From Bradyrhizobium diazoefficiens (lineage in GTDB: Bacteria > Pseudomonadota > Alphaproteobacteria > Rhizobiales > Xanthobacteraceae), in assembly GCF_016616425.1 (NCBI RefSeq), contig NZ_CP067101.1, positions 4,960,001 to 5,024,000 of the forward strand: a stretch of 64,000 nucleotides of DNA, read 5' to 3'. The position numbers and the translations under genes are program-made. Below are positions 52,131 through 61,546 of the stretch, one piece after another. Each line of letters begins with the position of its first letter. Position 1 is the stretch's first letter. The notes under the pieces are model-generated. The model did no database searches and was not told the DNA's origin. It worked only from the letters and a program-made list of their open reading frames with translations.

Positions 52131-53204
52131 CTACCGCGCGACGACCTCGACTTCGCCATCGACGCCGTTCACGACGTTGAAGCCGCGCTCGTAGACCTTG
52201 CCCTCGTTCTTGGCGATGGCGCGGTATTCGCCTTCGGAGAGCACCACGCGCGGGAAGGCGCCGATCGATTCCTTGATGACGTCGCCGCCCGGGGTCAGCA
52301 CCGACCAGGCGGTGTTGGCGAGCGCCTCGCCGCCCCTGTCGCTGACCAGCTTCAGCGTGATCACGGCGGCACGGTGGGTGATGGTGACGTCGGTGAGCTT
52401 GCCGGCCTGGACGCGAATGTCCGAACGCACCACCGAGTTGGCGTCGCCGTAGTTGGAGACGATGTAATAGGTGCCCTCCGGAATCAGCACGACGTCGCCG
52501 GCGGCGACGTTGGGCACCAGCGCGGCGCGCTCGCCGGATTCGAACTGGCTGCCCTTGTAGATCGCGAACGAGATCTGGTTCTGCGGAATGCGGCTGGTGC
52601 CGACCCGGCCCTCGATGCGCAGGCCGCCGGCTGGCAGCACGAAGGATTCGCGGTCCGTCTCCGCCTTCAGGCTGACGGTGCGGACCGCGCTGACCAGGCC
52701 GAAGGCGACATGCACGACGTAATTGCCGGGCGGCAGCACGATGTTGGGCGCGGCATTGCGCTCCTCGCGGATCAGCCTGAAGGTGCCATTCTCGTCTGGA
52801 CGGTCGGCGAACACGCGCCAGACCAGGCCGCTGGTGATCGCAGGAGAATCCTTGCCGTATTTCGCGGTCAGGGACAGCACAGCCTGCCCGGGCGCGGCCG
52901 CGCTGAGGGGGGCAGCCGGCGGCACGGTCGTCAGCGCGGGCGGCGGCATGCTGGGCGTCGCCGGCTGCATCAGGGTCGGCGGCAGGCTCGGGGGGCCAGC
53001 GCCAGGCCCGGAGGGCGGCGCCAGGCTGACGGCGCCGCCGGGATCGGGCACCGAGGCCGGCGGGACCGGCGGCGGACGATCGGAGAAAAACTGCGCCTGC
53101 GCGGCCTTTTGGCCTGAGGTAACGAGACACACGGCAAGGATCAGCGCCGGCAGCAGCCTGCCGCTGCGCCGCCATCCGATGATGCCGTCACCCCCGCGTG
53201 TCAT
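52131..53204 (-). CDS. Secreted beta-rich protein of unknown function
   Basis: 357 residues. A signal peptide (RLLPALILAVCLVTSGQKAA, cleavage near AQA) is followed by a proline-rich spacer (about 45-105). Then come three or so beta-sandwich-like repeats (TAKYGKDSPAITSGLVWRVF, NYVVHVAFGLVSAVRTVSLK, GTYYIVSNYGDANSVVRSDI). These resemble carboxypeptidase-regulatory-like or Ig-like modules with the pattern LPPGNYVVHV / IPEGTYYIV / LSEGEYRAI. It is a periplasmic protein, possibly a binding or structural one. The larger minus frame 51694-53175 is another reading and is rejected. Confidence 0.78.
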   Translation of the reverse strand: MTRGGDGIIGWRRSGRLLPALILAVCLVTSGQKAAQAQFFSDRPPPVPPASVPDPGGAVSLAPPSGPGAGPPSLPPTLMQPATPSMPPPALTTVPPAAPLSAAAPGQAVLSLTAKYGKDSPAITSGLVWRVFADRPDENGTFRLIREERNAAPNIVLPPGNYVVHVAFGLVSAVRTVSLKAETDRESFVLPAGGLRIEGRVGTSRIPQNQISFAIYKGSQFESGERAALVPNVAAGDVVLIPEGTYYIVSNYGDANSVVRSDIRVQAGKLTDVTITHRAAVITLKLVSDRGGEALANTAWSVLTPGGDVIKESIGAFPRVVLSEGEYRAIAKNEGKVYERGFNVVNGVDGEVEVVAR

Positions 53205-53448
53205 GCCCCCTGCTTTTCACCGAAAACGCGGCAAATTCAAGCCTGTGAAATCCCAGGAAATACGGTGCCAAGACGGTTCTTTGGAACCTGGTTGACGCTT
53301 GCGTGATTAATCGAAGGGCGGCTCGCCATACTCCCGCCCCTTGCCTTTCCCAAAGCGGCATAAACCATGCTTCGCGCCCGATATGGCGGAGTGCAATTGC
53401 GGTGCCTAATCTGACGATGCGGACTGGCCCCGGCGTAGGAGAGTTTCG

Positions 53449-54474
53449 GTGCTGGAAAGATTGAAAGGTTGGGGCGCGAACGGCTCGAATGGCGAGAAGG
53501 TGGGTCTCGGCAGCATCCGCCGGCCGGTGATTGGCCTTGCCCTTGGCGGCGGCGCGGCGCGCGGCTTTGCCCATATCGGCATCATCAAGACCCTGCTCGC
53601 CAATGGCATCCAGCCTGACGTCGTGGTCGGCACGTCGATCGGCGCGGTGGTCGGCGGCCTCTATGCGGCCGGCCAGCTCGACACGCTGGAGGAATGGGGC
53701 CGCAGCCTGCAGGGCATGCGCAACATTCTCGGCTATCTCGACATCCGCCTCAACGGCTCCGGCCTGATTGGCGGTGAGAAGCTGGCAACCCGGCTCGAGC
53801 ACGCCTGCGGCCAGACCCTGATCGAGGATCTCCCGGTCAAATTCGCCGCCGTCGCAACCGAGGTCCGCACCGGCCACGAGATCTGGCTGACGCGTGGCCG
53901 CGTGGTCGATGCGATGCGCGCCTCCTATGCGCTGCCTGGCATCTTCTCTCCCATTCTGATCGGTGATCGCTGGCTGGTCGACGGCGCGCTGGTGAACCCG
54001 GTACCGGTCTCGGCGGCGCGGGCGCTCGGCGCCGAAATCGTCATCGCTGCAAACCTTTCCAGCGACATCTTCACCTATTCGACCACGGTGTATTCGCACG
54101 GCGCGGTGCCTGAACCGGTCGCGACCGCGGCCGAAGAGACGCCGTCAAAACGGCGCTTCCCGCGATTCTTCTCGCCCGAGAAGACGGTGAAGCGCGAGTT
54201 CTTCGCCGGCGGCCGGCCCGGCCTCTCTTCGGTGATGGTCGATGCCTTCAACATCATGCAGGACCGCATCACGCGCGCCCGTCTCGCCGGTGATCCGCCA
54301 GACATGCTGATCACGCCGCGGGTCGGCCATTTCGGCTGGTTCGACTTCCATCGTGCCGAAGACCTCATTGCACTCGGCACCCGCGCCGCCGAGCGTGCGT
54401 TGGACTCGATCCAGGAAGCGATCCACGTGCTGGCACCGTCGCCCGAGGGCGCCGCGCCCAAAGTCAACGAATAA
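53449..54474 (+). CDS. Patatin-like phospholipase (RssA/NTE family)
   Basis: 341 residues from a GTG at 53449 with TAGGAG upstream. The patatin domain (about 27-215) carries the oxyanion loop GLALGGGAARGFAHIG, the nucleophile S63 in VVVGTSIGAVVGG, and the catalytic Asp D178 in WLVDGALVNPVPV. Both Ser-Asp dyad motifs are intact, so lipid acyl hydrolase activity is likely. The C-terminal part (about 230-341) resembles that of RssA-like proteins and contains a basic stretch. It is convergent with the CBS gene at 54481. Confidence 0.93.
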   Translation: MLERLKGWGANGSNGEKVGLGSIRRPVIGLALGGGAARGFAHIGIIKTLLANGIQPDVVVGTSIGAVVGGLYAAGQLDTLEEWGRSLQGMRNILGYLDIRLNGSGLIGGEKLATRLEHACGQTLIEDLPVKFAAVATEVRTGHEIWLTRGRVVDAMRASYALPGIFSPILIGDRWLVDGALVNPVPVSAARALGAEIVIAANLSSDIFTYSTTVYSHGAVPEPVATAAEETPSKRRFPRFFSPEKTVKREFFAGGRPGLSSVMVDAFNIMQDRITRARLAGDPPDMLITPRVGHFGWFDFHRAEDLIALGTRAAERALDSIQEAIHVLAPSPEGAAPKVNE

Positions 54475-54480
54475 AGCCGA

Positions 54481-54909
54481 TCAGGCCGTCTTGATGTAGT
54501 CGCGCAGGGCTTCCTGCTCGGACTCGTATTCCTGGACCCGGCGCTTGACGATGTCGCCGATCGAGATAAGGCCGACCACCTTGCCGTTGTCGATCACGGG
54601 CAGATGGCGGAACTTGCCCGTTGTCATCGTTTCCATGAGCTCGGCGACCGTGTCGGTCTCCTTGCACGTCACCACCTTGCGGGTCATGACCTCCGAGACC
54701 GGCTCCTCCAGCACGGCGGCGCCACGCTCGCCGAGCGCGCGGACGATGTCGCGCTCCGACAGGATGCCTTCGAGCCGGCTCTGGTTCATCACCAGCACCG
54801 CGCCGATCTTTTTCTCACCGAGCAGTTTGACCGCGGCAGCCAGTTTCGCGTCCGGTTCGACGCTCATGATCTGGTGGCCCTTGGTGTCGAGAATGGAACG
54901 TACCGTCAT
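54481..54909 (-). CDS. Two-CBS-domain protein
   Basis: 142 residues of two CBS repeats (about 8-60 and 73-130): AVKLLGEKKIGAVLVMNQSR, LEGILSERDIVRALGERGAA, then VVTCKETDTVAELMETMTTG and GLISIGDIVKRRVQEYESEQ. The C-terminal helix is typical of this single-protein family found in alphaproteobacteria. It is a different paralogue from the CBS protein at 1647-2072. It should bind an adenine nucleotide; no partner is evident. The stop lies 6 bp from the stop of patatin (convergent). Confidence 0.92.
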   Translation of the reverse strand: MTVRSILDTKGHQIMSVEPDAKLAAAVKLLGEKKIGAVLVMNQSRLEGILSERDIVRALGERGAAVLEEPVSEVMTRKVVTCKETDTVAELMETMTTGKFRHLPVIDNGKVVGLISIGDIVKRRVQEYESEQEALRDYIKTA

Positions 54910-55081
54910 TGTCGCCTCCCTGAATCGGAGCCGGCCGCCTTTGGGCGGTCCGAACTTGTTCGTCGAGTCTTCAACTAACGCACGCGCGTCTCCTTCGAAG
55001 GATCGCCGGCTGGCGGCCTATCGCTTCGGAACATTCTTGCGCAAATGATGGATGAATTCGGGCCGCGTCGCAAGCGCCGCT

Positions 55082-55918
55082 TCAAATACGGTCTGAAACG
55101 TCCTGTGATGACGCATCCGCAGCATCGTTTCGCGCGCGCGGCACGGGATCGAACAGGGTGAACAGCAACAGGCCGGTGAAGAAGCCGCCGATATGCGCCT
55201 GCCAGGCGACGCTCGTGGTTTCGGAATCGATGCCGATCGCACCCACGCCGAAGATGATGTTGACGCCGAACCACACTGCGAGGAAGCCGACCACCCGCCC
55301 GTCGCGCAGCGCGCGCGACAGCGGCAGCGCCGGAACCTTTGCGGCGGTATCGGCGTCCGAACGATTGAAGGACAGGAAGCTGCCACGAACGAACGCAAAG
55401 CGGATCGCCGCCGCCATTGCGCCGGACACCGAGGCCGAGGCGCCGATCATCGGCGCCACCGCATGCTCATGGGTGACGAGATGGGCGAGCGCGCCGCCCG
55501 CCGCCGTCACCGCGAGAAACAGGAAGAACCTGACCGCGCCAAAGCGCCGCGCCAGCGCGCTGCCGAACGGCAGAAGCCAGAGCACGTTGAAGCCGAGATG
55601 GGTCAGATTGGCGTGCAGCAGCGAATAGGTGACGAAGGTCCAGACCTTCGCCCCGGCGCCGCCGGGGATCTGCAGATTGAGCAGGGAGGAATCGTAGCGC
55701 TTCGGGATGAAGCCGAACACGTCGATGGTCCAGTTCTCGATCTCGGGCGGCAGCAGCACCCGCAGATGGATCACGGCCAGGAGGACGATATAGGCGGTCA
55801 GCGCCACGGGCAGGGTCAGGACCGGCTCGCGCGGGGCCTTCTCGATGACCGCCGGTACCTCAAGCTGAGGAATTTGCGGCTGAGACCCTTGCGACGGAGA
55901 ATCTTGCGGGGAATCCAA
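55082..55918 (-). CDS. Rhomboid-family intramembrane serine protease
   Basis: About 279 residues from a TTG at 55918; the frame is open further upstream to 56200, and the real start is uncertain. About six helices are visible. The catalytic serine is in PMIGASASVSGAMAAAIRFA (GASA in place of GxSG), with the partner histidine in AWQAHIGGFFTGLLLFTLFD, as in rhomboids. The conserved HLGFNVLWLLPFGSALARRF loop is intact. It would cut transmembrane segments of unknown substrates in the inner membrane. A strong terminator-ended structured segment lies just upstream (55995-56096). Confidence 0.88.
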   Translation of the reverse strand: MDSPQDSPSQGSQPQIPQLEVPAVIEKAPREPVLTLPVALTAYIVLLAVIHLRVLLPPEIENWTIDVFGFIPKRYDSSLLNLQIPGGAGAKVWTFVTYSLLHANLTHLGFNVLWLLPFGSALARRFGAVRFFLFLAVTAAGGALAHLVTHEHAVAPMIGASASVSGAMAAAIRFAFVRGSFLSFNRSDADTAAKVPALPLSRALRDGRVVGFLAVWFGVNIIFGVGAIGIDSETTSVAWQAHIGGFFTGLLLFTLFDPVPRARNDAADASSQDVSDRI

Positions 55919-55994
55919 GGCAGCTTCGCTTTCAGGCGCGATCGGAGCAACACGCTTGCAGATAGGCGCCTTTGCCGGCCCTGCGCAAGTGCAC

Positions 55995-56096
55995 AAAAGG
56001 AAAAGGCAGGGCCCTGGGAAGCCCTGCCTGTCCGTGTCGGCCTTCCGACCTGCGAAGAGCCAGGTGTATCCCCACCCCTCCCCGCGGCCCGTGACC
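55995..56096 (-). ncRNA. Candidate small RNA or attenuated leader
   Basis: On the minus strand a chain of hairpins ends with a perfect 9-bp stem AGGCAGGGC/GCCCTGCCT (8-nt loop) followed by TTTTCCTTTT, a textbook intrinsic terminator. Before it are GTCGG-AAGG-CCGAC and ACCTG-gctcttcg-CAGGT hairpins and a G-rich start (CGCGGGGAGGGGTGGGG). No coding frame in it is convincing. It is either a separate sRNA or a 5' leader terminating before the rhomboid gene. No known family was recognised. Confidence 0.4.
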
Positions 56097-56375
56097 AAAC
56101 TATTTGACGCCTCGTGTACGTACAGGCCCCGCCGAGAACCTGGATGAAAGCGGCGAGGCTTGCGACTGCGATCACCATAGCAGCGGCGTGCGAGGTGCAA
56201 AGCGCATAGTTAACTTAACGTTAACGACGCAAAGGCAGGTCCCCGGGCTGCGAAAACGCCGCTGCGGCATGGACGCTGCAAATCCCCTCCTGCACAACAA
56301 CACAAGGGATCGCGGGTGCGCTGAAGCGGGACAGGTTTGTCCCTTCGAGGTTCGCCCCGGGGTAAGCGTTCAGTC

Positions 56376-56930
56376 ATGAAACATCCGTCGAGCCGAGCGT
56401 TCTTCGCATATTGGGACAAGAAGCGCGGCGCTGCGCGCGCCCCTGACAGGGCCGACATCGACCCGGCCGCAGTCCGCGGCCTGCTCGGCGACATCTTCGT
56501 GCTCTCCTGCGAGCCGAACCTCGGCTTCCCGTTCCGCGTCGCCGGCACGCGCGTCTGCGCGCTTGCGGGGTGCGACCTCAAGGACCGGAGTTTCGCGGCG
56601 CTGTTCACGGCAGCGAGCCGCAGCGAGATCGAGGAGATCGCGACCATCGTCGCCGACGAAGCGCTCGGCGCGATCGCCGGCGTCACGGCCGCGCGCGCAG
56701 ACGGCAGCAAGGCATATCTCGAGCTGTTGCTGCTGCCCTTCAATGCCCGCCCGCACACGCCGGTGAGCGTGACGGGCGTGCTCGCGCCATTCGACGACGA
56801 ATGCGGCGCGCTGTCAGCCTTCACCCTCACCTCCTGGCGCTATCTGCACCAACCGGAGAAACTCTTGCCGCGCGCGATCCGCAAATTGCAGATCGCACGT
56901 GGGCTGATGGTGTATGAAGGGCTGAGATAG
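56376..56930 (+). CDS. PAS-domain protein of the PAS_5 family
   Basis: 184 residues from the ATG at 56376 (the frame opens earlier at 56337). The protein is one PAS_5-type domain: AFFAYWDKKRGAARAPDRAD, LGDIFVLSCEPNLGFPFRVA, GTRVCALAGCDLKDRSFAAL, LLLLPFNARPHTPVSVTGVL. It is cytoplasmic and has no output domain; the family's role is not established. It stands alone between rhomboid and the broken PfpI gene. Confidence 0.85.
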   Translation: MKHPSSRAFFAYWDKKRGAARAPDRADIDPAAVRGLLGDIFVLSCEPNLGFPFRVAGTRVCALAGCDLKDRSFAALFTAASRSEIEEIATIVADEALGAIAGVTAARADGSKAYLELLLLPFNARPHTPVSVTGVLAPFDDECGALSAFTLTSWRYLHQPEKLLPRAIRKLQIARGLMVYEGLR

Positions 56931-57092
56931 TCTTCGCCGCCCGACGCGCGGCGCGCGCAAGAGGAACCCGCCGCGCGACAAATCAACGCGCATGCGGATG
57001 GCCGATTTTGCCGGATCTGCGTCATTCCCGATGGCGTTGCCAACGGGTAGCTTCCGCCTCGCGTGAAGCAACAAGGATCGGGTGACATCATC

Positions 57093-58230
57093 ATGATATG
57101 GCGCATTCTGGCGTTGAGCGGCGTCGGCTGCGTGGCACTGCTGGCGGCGATCGGCGGAATCTGGTTGTTCATGCTGCCCGGCTCGCCGGCTCGGGGAACC
57201 GCGCCTGCGATATCCGGCGACGAGAGCGAGGCGACGCTTGCGGCGCTGAAGCCGCCGAAGCGCAAACGTCCCCTGATCGCCATCGTCGGCATCAACGACA
57301 TGAGCGAGACGACCGACTATCTCATGCCATACGGCATCCTCGCGCGCGCCGATGTCGCCGACGTCCTCACATTGGCGACGCAGCCTGGACCCGTCACACT
57401 TTATCCCGCGCTGAAGGTGCAGCCGCACGCGACGATCGCCGAGTTCGATGCCGCGCATCCTGATGGCGCCGATTACGTCATCGTGCCGGCGATGAGCCGC
57501 GAAGACGATGCGCTGGCCTTGCAGTGGATCAGAAGCCAGGCCGGCAAGGGCGCGATCATCGTCGGCGTCTGCGTCGGCGCCAAGGTCGTTGCCAACACCG
57601 GGCTGCTCGACGGCCGGCAGGCCACCACACACTGGTATTCCGTGAGCGATCTGCAAAAGCATTCCGCGATCCGCTATGTCGCGGACCGCAGGCTGGTGGT
57701 CGACCGCGGCGTTGCGACGACGACCGGCATCACCGCATCCATGCCGATGGCCCTGACCCTGGTCGAGGCCATCGCCGGCCGCGCCAAGGCGGAGGCGGTC
57801 GCCCGCGAAATCGGTCTTGCGCACTGGGATGCACGCACGGCACCGCAGCGAGGCATTCCGGTTCACACGCCGCTTCGCGCTGACGGCGATCGCCAACACG
57901 CTCGCATTCTGGAACCGCGAGCAGCTCGGAATCGCGCTGACGGCAGGTATCGACGAGGTGTCGCTTGCGCTGGTCGCCGACGCGTGGTCGCGCACCTATC
58001 GCTCGCGTGCTCTCACCTTCGCGGCCACGCCAGAGGTGCAGACGAGCCGCGGCGGTCTTCGCATCCTGCCGGACAAGATCGCAGCCGACTGGCCGGCCAA
58101 CCAGACCCCGCCGGACGCCGCCGACCTGCCGCCGGCGCGAGCGCTGGACCAGACGTTGCACGCCATCGAGGCGCGCTACGGGCCGCGCACGGCCGACTTC
58201 GTCGCGATGCAGCTCGAATATCCGAGATGA
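57093..58230 (+). pseudogene. DJ-1/PfpI-family protein gene, frameshifted
   Basis: The first part (57093 to about 57840) encodes an N-terminal membrane anchor (ILALSGVGCVALLAAIGGIW) and a DJ-1/PfpI domain with the nucleophile elbow GAIIVGVCVGAKVVANTG (Cys about residue 168). The homologous C-terminal part continues in the +1 frame (HRSEAFRFTRRFALTAIANT, LAFWNREQLGIALTAGIDEV) to a stop at 58230. The break is at 57832-57839, where GCAC is present twice in tandem; removing one copy restores one frame of 378 codons. The active site would be retained in the truncated product. A sequencing error cannot be excluded. Confidence 0.78.
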
Positions 58231-58283
58231 CGGCACGGCAATGCGTCGGCTGCGACAGCCGACGCATTCTACACACAGGGCCG

Positions 58284-58670
58284 TTACGGCATCGCCAGAT
58301 GCCAGGCGCCGTTCAGGAAGCCGTCGCCGGTGACATCGCCGGGCTTCTGATCCTTGGCGAAGGTATAGAGCGGCTTGCCCTTGTAGGCCCATTGCTTGGA
58401 GCCGTCGTCGCGCGTGATGATGGTGTAGCCGTCGCTGCCGGCATCGCCCGCCTCGGCCTTCAGCACCGGCCAGTTTGTCGCACATGGACCGTTGCAGGCC
58501 GACTTGCCGTTCATATCCTTGTCGAAGGTGTACAGCGTCATGCCCTTGGCATCGGTGAGCACGTTGCCCTTGTCGGTCTTGCCCGTCTTGATCGGCGGTG
58601 CGGCGAAAGCAGCGGGAACGATCGCGAGCGACATTGCCAGCGTGAGCGCGAGGCGGATCGAGGACGTCAT
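58284..58670 (-). CDS. Secreted repeat protein (COG4315, lipoprotein-like repeat family)
   Basis: 128 residues from the ATG at 58670 with a signal peptide (LTLAMSLAIVPAAFA). Two copies of the short repeat are seen: LTDAKGMTLYTFDKDMNGKS (with ACNGPCATNWPVL, two Cys) and GSKQWAYKGKPLYTFAKDQK with PGDVTGDGFLNGAWHLAMP. This is the widespread COG4315 family of periplasmic proteins with a conserved Cys pair and W. Function not established. An upstream in-frame extension to 58850 is rejected because it lacks a signal. Confidence 0.9.
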   Translation of the reverse strand: MTSSIRLALTLAMSLAIVPAAFAAPPIKTGKTDKGNVLTDAKGMTLYTFDKDMNGKSACNGPCATNWPVLKAEAGDAGSDGYTIITRDDGSKQWAYKGKPLYTFAKDQKPGDVTGDGFLNGAWHLAMP

Positions 58671-58816
58671 GATATCTCCTGTCATGCAATTGGCTTGCAT
58701 GGGTAGGACGCCGCGCGCGGGCTCGTATTCCCGAAATGGCGGCAAAGATATTTTTCGCTGCGCGCGTCGACGCAGCGGAATAAACTGGGCCAACCGAGAC
58801 GGAACGCCGGAAAGAC

Positions 58817-59341
58817 ATGAGCAAGCCGCGTTGGCGCCCCGCGCACGCATCCGACCTGCCCGCGGTCGGCGCCATCGCGGCGCGGATTCATCCTGATCTT
58901 CCTGAAAGCCTCGAGGTGTTGGCCGAGAAGATGCGGCTCTATCCCGAGGGATGCCGCGTGCTTGTCGCCGACGGTGCGATCGCCGGCTACGGCCTCGCGC
59001 ATCCCTGGAAGCTGCACCGGATTCCGCCGCTCGACGGCTTCCTGGAACGGCTGCCTGAGGATGCGGATTGCCTCTACGTCCACGACGTCGCCGTCTTGCC
59101 CGATTTTCGCGGCGGCGTTCTGCGCACTTATGTTGCTGATATCATCGAGGAGCTGGCGCGCGCTTCACACATCGCGACGCTGGCGCTGGTCTCGGTCTAC
59201 GCCACGCGGCCGCTGTGGGAGCGTCTCGGCTTTCGGCCCGTCACGGCGGACGCGGAGCTGCGCGCAAAGCTTGCATCTTACGGCGAAGGCGCGACCTACA
59301 TGCTGCGCGATCTCGCCGCGGCGCTCCGCGCCGGCATCTAG
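58817..59341 (+). CDS. GNAT-family N-acetyltransferase
   Basis: 174 residues. It has the GNAT fold with a central motif A, YVHDVAVLPDFRGGVLRTYV (strand beta4 plus the acetyl-CoA pyrophosphate loop, here RGGVL rather than the usual Q/R-x-x-G-x-G/A), then ATLALVSVYATRPLWERLGF as motif B. The N-terminal WRPAHASDLPAVGAIAARIH is typical. The substrate is not known. It starts 146 bp from the divergent COG4315 gene and its 3' end is 16 bp from the helicase stop. Confidence 0.9.
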   Translation: MSKPRWRPAHASDLPAVGAIAARIHPDLPESLEVLAEKMRLYPEGCRVLVADGAIAGYGLAHPWKLHRIPPLDGFLERLPEDADCLYVHDVAVLPDFRGGVLRTYVADIIEELARASHIATLALVSVYATRPLWERLGFRPVTADAELRAKLASYGEGATYMLRDLAAALRAGI

Positions 59342-59357
59342 ACTCCCGTGCCGGAGT

Positions 59358-61301
59358 TTAGCCCCGACGTTTCTTCTTGGTCTTCTTTCCGGGCGCACCC
59401 TTCACAGGCCAGGGCGTGACCGACGGCGGCTCTGCGTGGCCCGGCTTGTTCCGATGCTGCTTTTTCTTTGCGAAAGCCGGAGCATCATCGAATTTCGGAC
59501 GGCGCTCGACATGAGACTTGCCGCGTTGCTCGAATCCCTTCGTCTCACGCGCGCGATCGTCGCGGCGTTCACGATGATCGCCGGCCTCGCGCCGGGGCGC
59601 GCGGGACCGTCCTTCCGAAGATTCCTGCCGCTGCGGCGCGTCCGCCATCGGCTCGATGCGGATGCTGTCTTCCTTGTCCGGGCGCTTGATCTTGACGGCG
59701 AAGGAGTCCGCGACCCGCTCGGAAATCTCGAACTCGGTGGTGGTATCCATGATCCTGATGGCGCCGATGTCGCGCTTGTCGATGCCGCCGCGACGGCAGA
59801 TCATCGGCAGCAGCCAGCGCGCCTCCGCATTCTTGCGGCGTCCGATGGCGGCGCGGAACCAGACGCTCGCCTCCATGCCGTGCTTCGACGACGCCTTTCC
59901 GGACTTCGATCGCGGCCTTGCGGCGCGGTCGTCGCCGCCTTCGCCTTGAAATTTATCGCGGCCGCGATCGTCGCGCGGCTTGCCGCTACGCTCGCCGGGA
60001 TCGATGATGTCTTCGGGAGACGGCAGCCGCGCGCGATAAAGCCGCGCGAGCGCCGCGGCGATATCCTCGGCCGACCGCTCGGCGAGCAGCGCCTGCGCCA
60101 GCACCAGATCGTCGGCCGTCGTCTCCTCGGTGAACAGCACGTCCTTCATGCGTTCATGATCGAGCTTGCGGATCTCGTCCGCCTGCGGCGCCGTTCCCCA
60201 GACCGGGTCGACCCCTGCGAGATTGAGCAGCAGCTCCGCGCGCCGCCGGCGGGCGGGCGGCACCAGGAGGACGCTCGTCCCCTTTCGTCCGGCGCGCCCC
60301 GTTCGGCCCGAGCGATGCTGCATCACCTCGGCGTCGTTGGGCAGGTCCGCGTGAATGACGAGGTCGAGGCTCGGCAAATCGATACCGCGGGCGGCAACGT
60401 CGGTCGCCACGCAAACGCGGGCGCGTCCGTCCCGCAGCGACTGCAGCGCCAGGGTCCGCTCGTTCTGCGTCAATTCGCCCGAGAGAGCGACGACGGAAAA
60501 GCCGCGCTCCAAAAGCGCCGCCTGCAAATGCCTGACGTTGTTGCGCGTGCTGCAAAACACCAGCGCACTGGGCGCCTCGTAGAAGCGCAGCACGTTGACG
60601 ACGGCATGCTCGACGTCGGCGGGCACGATGCGGATGGCGCGATATTCGATATCGGCATGACCGCCCTCGTCGCCGGCGACCTCGATCCGGAAGGCGTTGC
60701 GCTGATACTGCCTGGCCAGCGCGACGATGCCGCGCGGGAACGTCGCCGAAAACATCAGGGTGCGGCGCGTGTCCGGCGTGGTCTCGAGGATGAATTCCAT
60801 GTCCTCGCGAAAGCCGAGATTGAGCATCTCGTCGGCCTCGTCGAGCACGACAGTGGTCAGTTCGGAGATGTCGAGACGGCCGCGCCGCAAATGATCGCAG
60901 AGCCGGCCGGGCGTTCCGACCACGATGTGCGCCCCGGCCGCAAGCTCGCGCTGCTCGCGCCGCGGATCCATGCCGCCGACACAGGAGACGACGCGCCCGC
61001 CGGTGTGGCCATAGAGCCAGGCGAGTTCGCGCTGAACCTGCATGGCGAGCTCGCGGGTCGGCGCCACGATCAGCGCGAGCGGCGCGGCCGCGGGCGCGAA
61101 CTGCTCGGCATCGCCGAGCAGTTCCTTGGCCATGGCGAGGCCATAAGCGAGGGTTTTGCCGGAGCCGGTCTGGGCCGAGACCAGGAGGTCGCGACCGGCG
61201 GCTTCATGGGCAAGCACGGCGAGCTGAACGGGGGTCGGTGAATCATAGTTCCGCTCGGCCAAAGCTCGGGCGAGCGGCGGGGTCAGGGCCGGAAAAGACA
61301 C
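59358..61301 (-). CDS. DEAD-box RNA helicase with DbpA-like C-terminal domain
   Basis: 647 residues from a GTG at 61301; earlier in-frame starts to 61451 are less likely. Helicase motifs: Q motif YDSPTPVQLAVL, Walker A SAQTGSGKT (42-50), Ia PTRELAMQ, Ib GTPGR, II VLDEADEML, III SAT in MFSATFPRG, IV-VI with ATDVAARGIDLPSL and HRSGRTGRAGRKG. After the RecA lobes, a small RNA-binding domain (GRRKNAEARWLLPMICRRGG) resembles that of DbpA/DeaD. A long basic, Arg/Lys-rich disordered tail (residues about 555-647) ends the protein. It acts in ribosome assembly or RNA turnover; exact role not fixed. Confidence 0.93.
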   Translation of the reverse strand: MSFPALTPPLARALAERNYDSPTPVQLAVLAHEAAGRDLLVSAQTGSGKTLAYGLAMAKELLGDAEQFAPAAAPLALIVAPTRELAMQVQRELAWLYGHTGGRVVSCVGGMDPRREQRELAAGAHIVVGTPGRLCDHLRRGRLDISELTTVVLDEADEMLNLGFREDMEFILETTPDTRRTLMFSATFPRGIVALARQYQRNAFRIEVAGDEGGHADIEYRAIRIVPADVEHAVVNVLRFYEAPSALVFCSTRNNVRHLQAALLERGFSVVALSGELTQNERTLALQSLRDGRARVCVATDVAARGIDLPSLDLVIHADLPNDAEVMQHRSGRTGRAGRKGTSVLLVPPARRRRAELLLNLAGVDPVWGTAPQADEIRKLDHERMKDVLFTEETTADDLVLAQALLAERSAEDIAAALARLYRARLPSPEDIIDPGERSGKPRDDRGRDKFQGEGGDDRAARPRSKSGKASSKHGMEASVWFRAAIGRRKNAEARWLLPMICRRGGIDKRDIGAIRIMDTTTEFEISERVADSFAVKIKRPDKEDSIRIEPMADAPQRQESSEGRSRAPRREAGDHRERRDDRARETKGFEQRGKSHVERRPKFDDAPAFAKKKQHRNKPGHAEPPSVTPWPVKGAPGKKTKKKRRG

Positions 61302-61546
61302 GGGATGGAGAACCTTGGTTAATTCAGGCGCGCAAACAGTGAACCGGCGGGCCTGAGCTCGCGTGCGCGGCAAACGGCCCGGCCGCACGCTGGATTTGAT
61401 CTGGGCGCTCTTTACGCCAAGAGTTTGGAAATCACCATGCCTATGATGCATGGCTTGGCGCAGAGCAGCACGCCTGAAGGTTGCAGAGGACTTTTGCCGC
61501 CACCTCCGTTAACGTGAGAACAATCCGATCTCATGGGAACTACCGC

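Noticed and set aside
51694..53175. A 493-codon minus-strand frame overlapping the secreted protein
   Set aside because: The alternative frame 52131-53204 has a proper signal peptide and beta-sandwich repeats; the longer frame is compositionally a shadow.
57063..58706. A single 547-codon plus frame starting in the PfpI gene
   Set aside because: Beyond about 57840 this frame is not PfpI-like; the true continuation is in the +1 frame, so the long frame is an artefact of the 4-nt duplication running into antisense of the COG4315 gene.
58962..61241. A 759-codon plus-strand frame through the GNAT and helicase region
   Set aside because: It is antisense to the DEAD-box helicase over most of its length and has no recognisable domain; the helicase with all motifs is the real gene.
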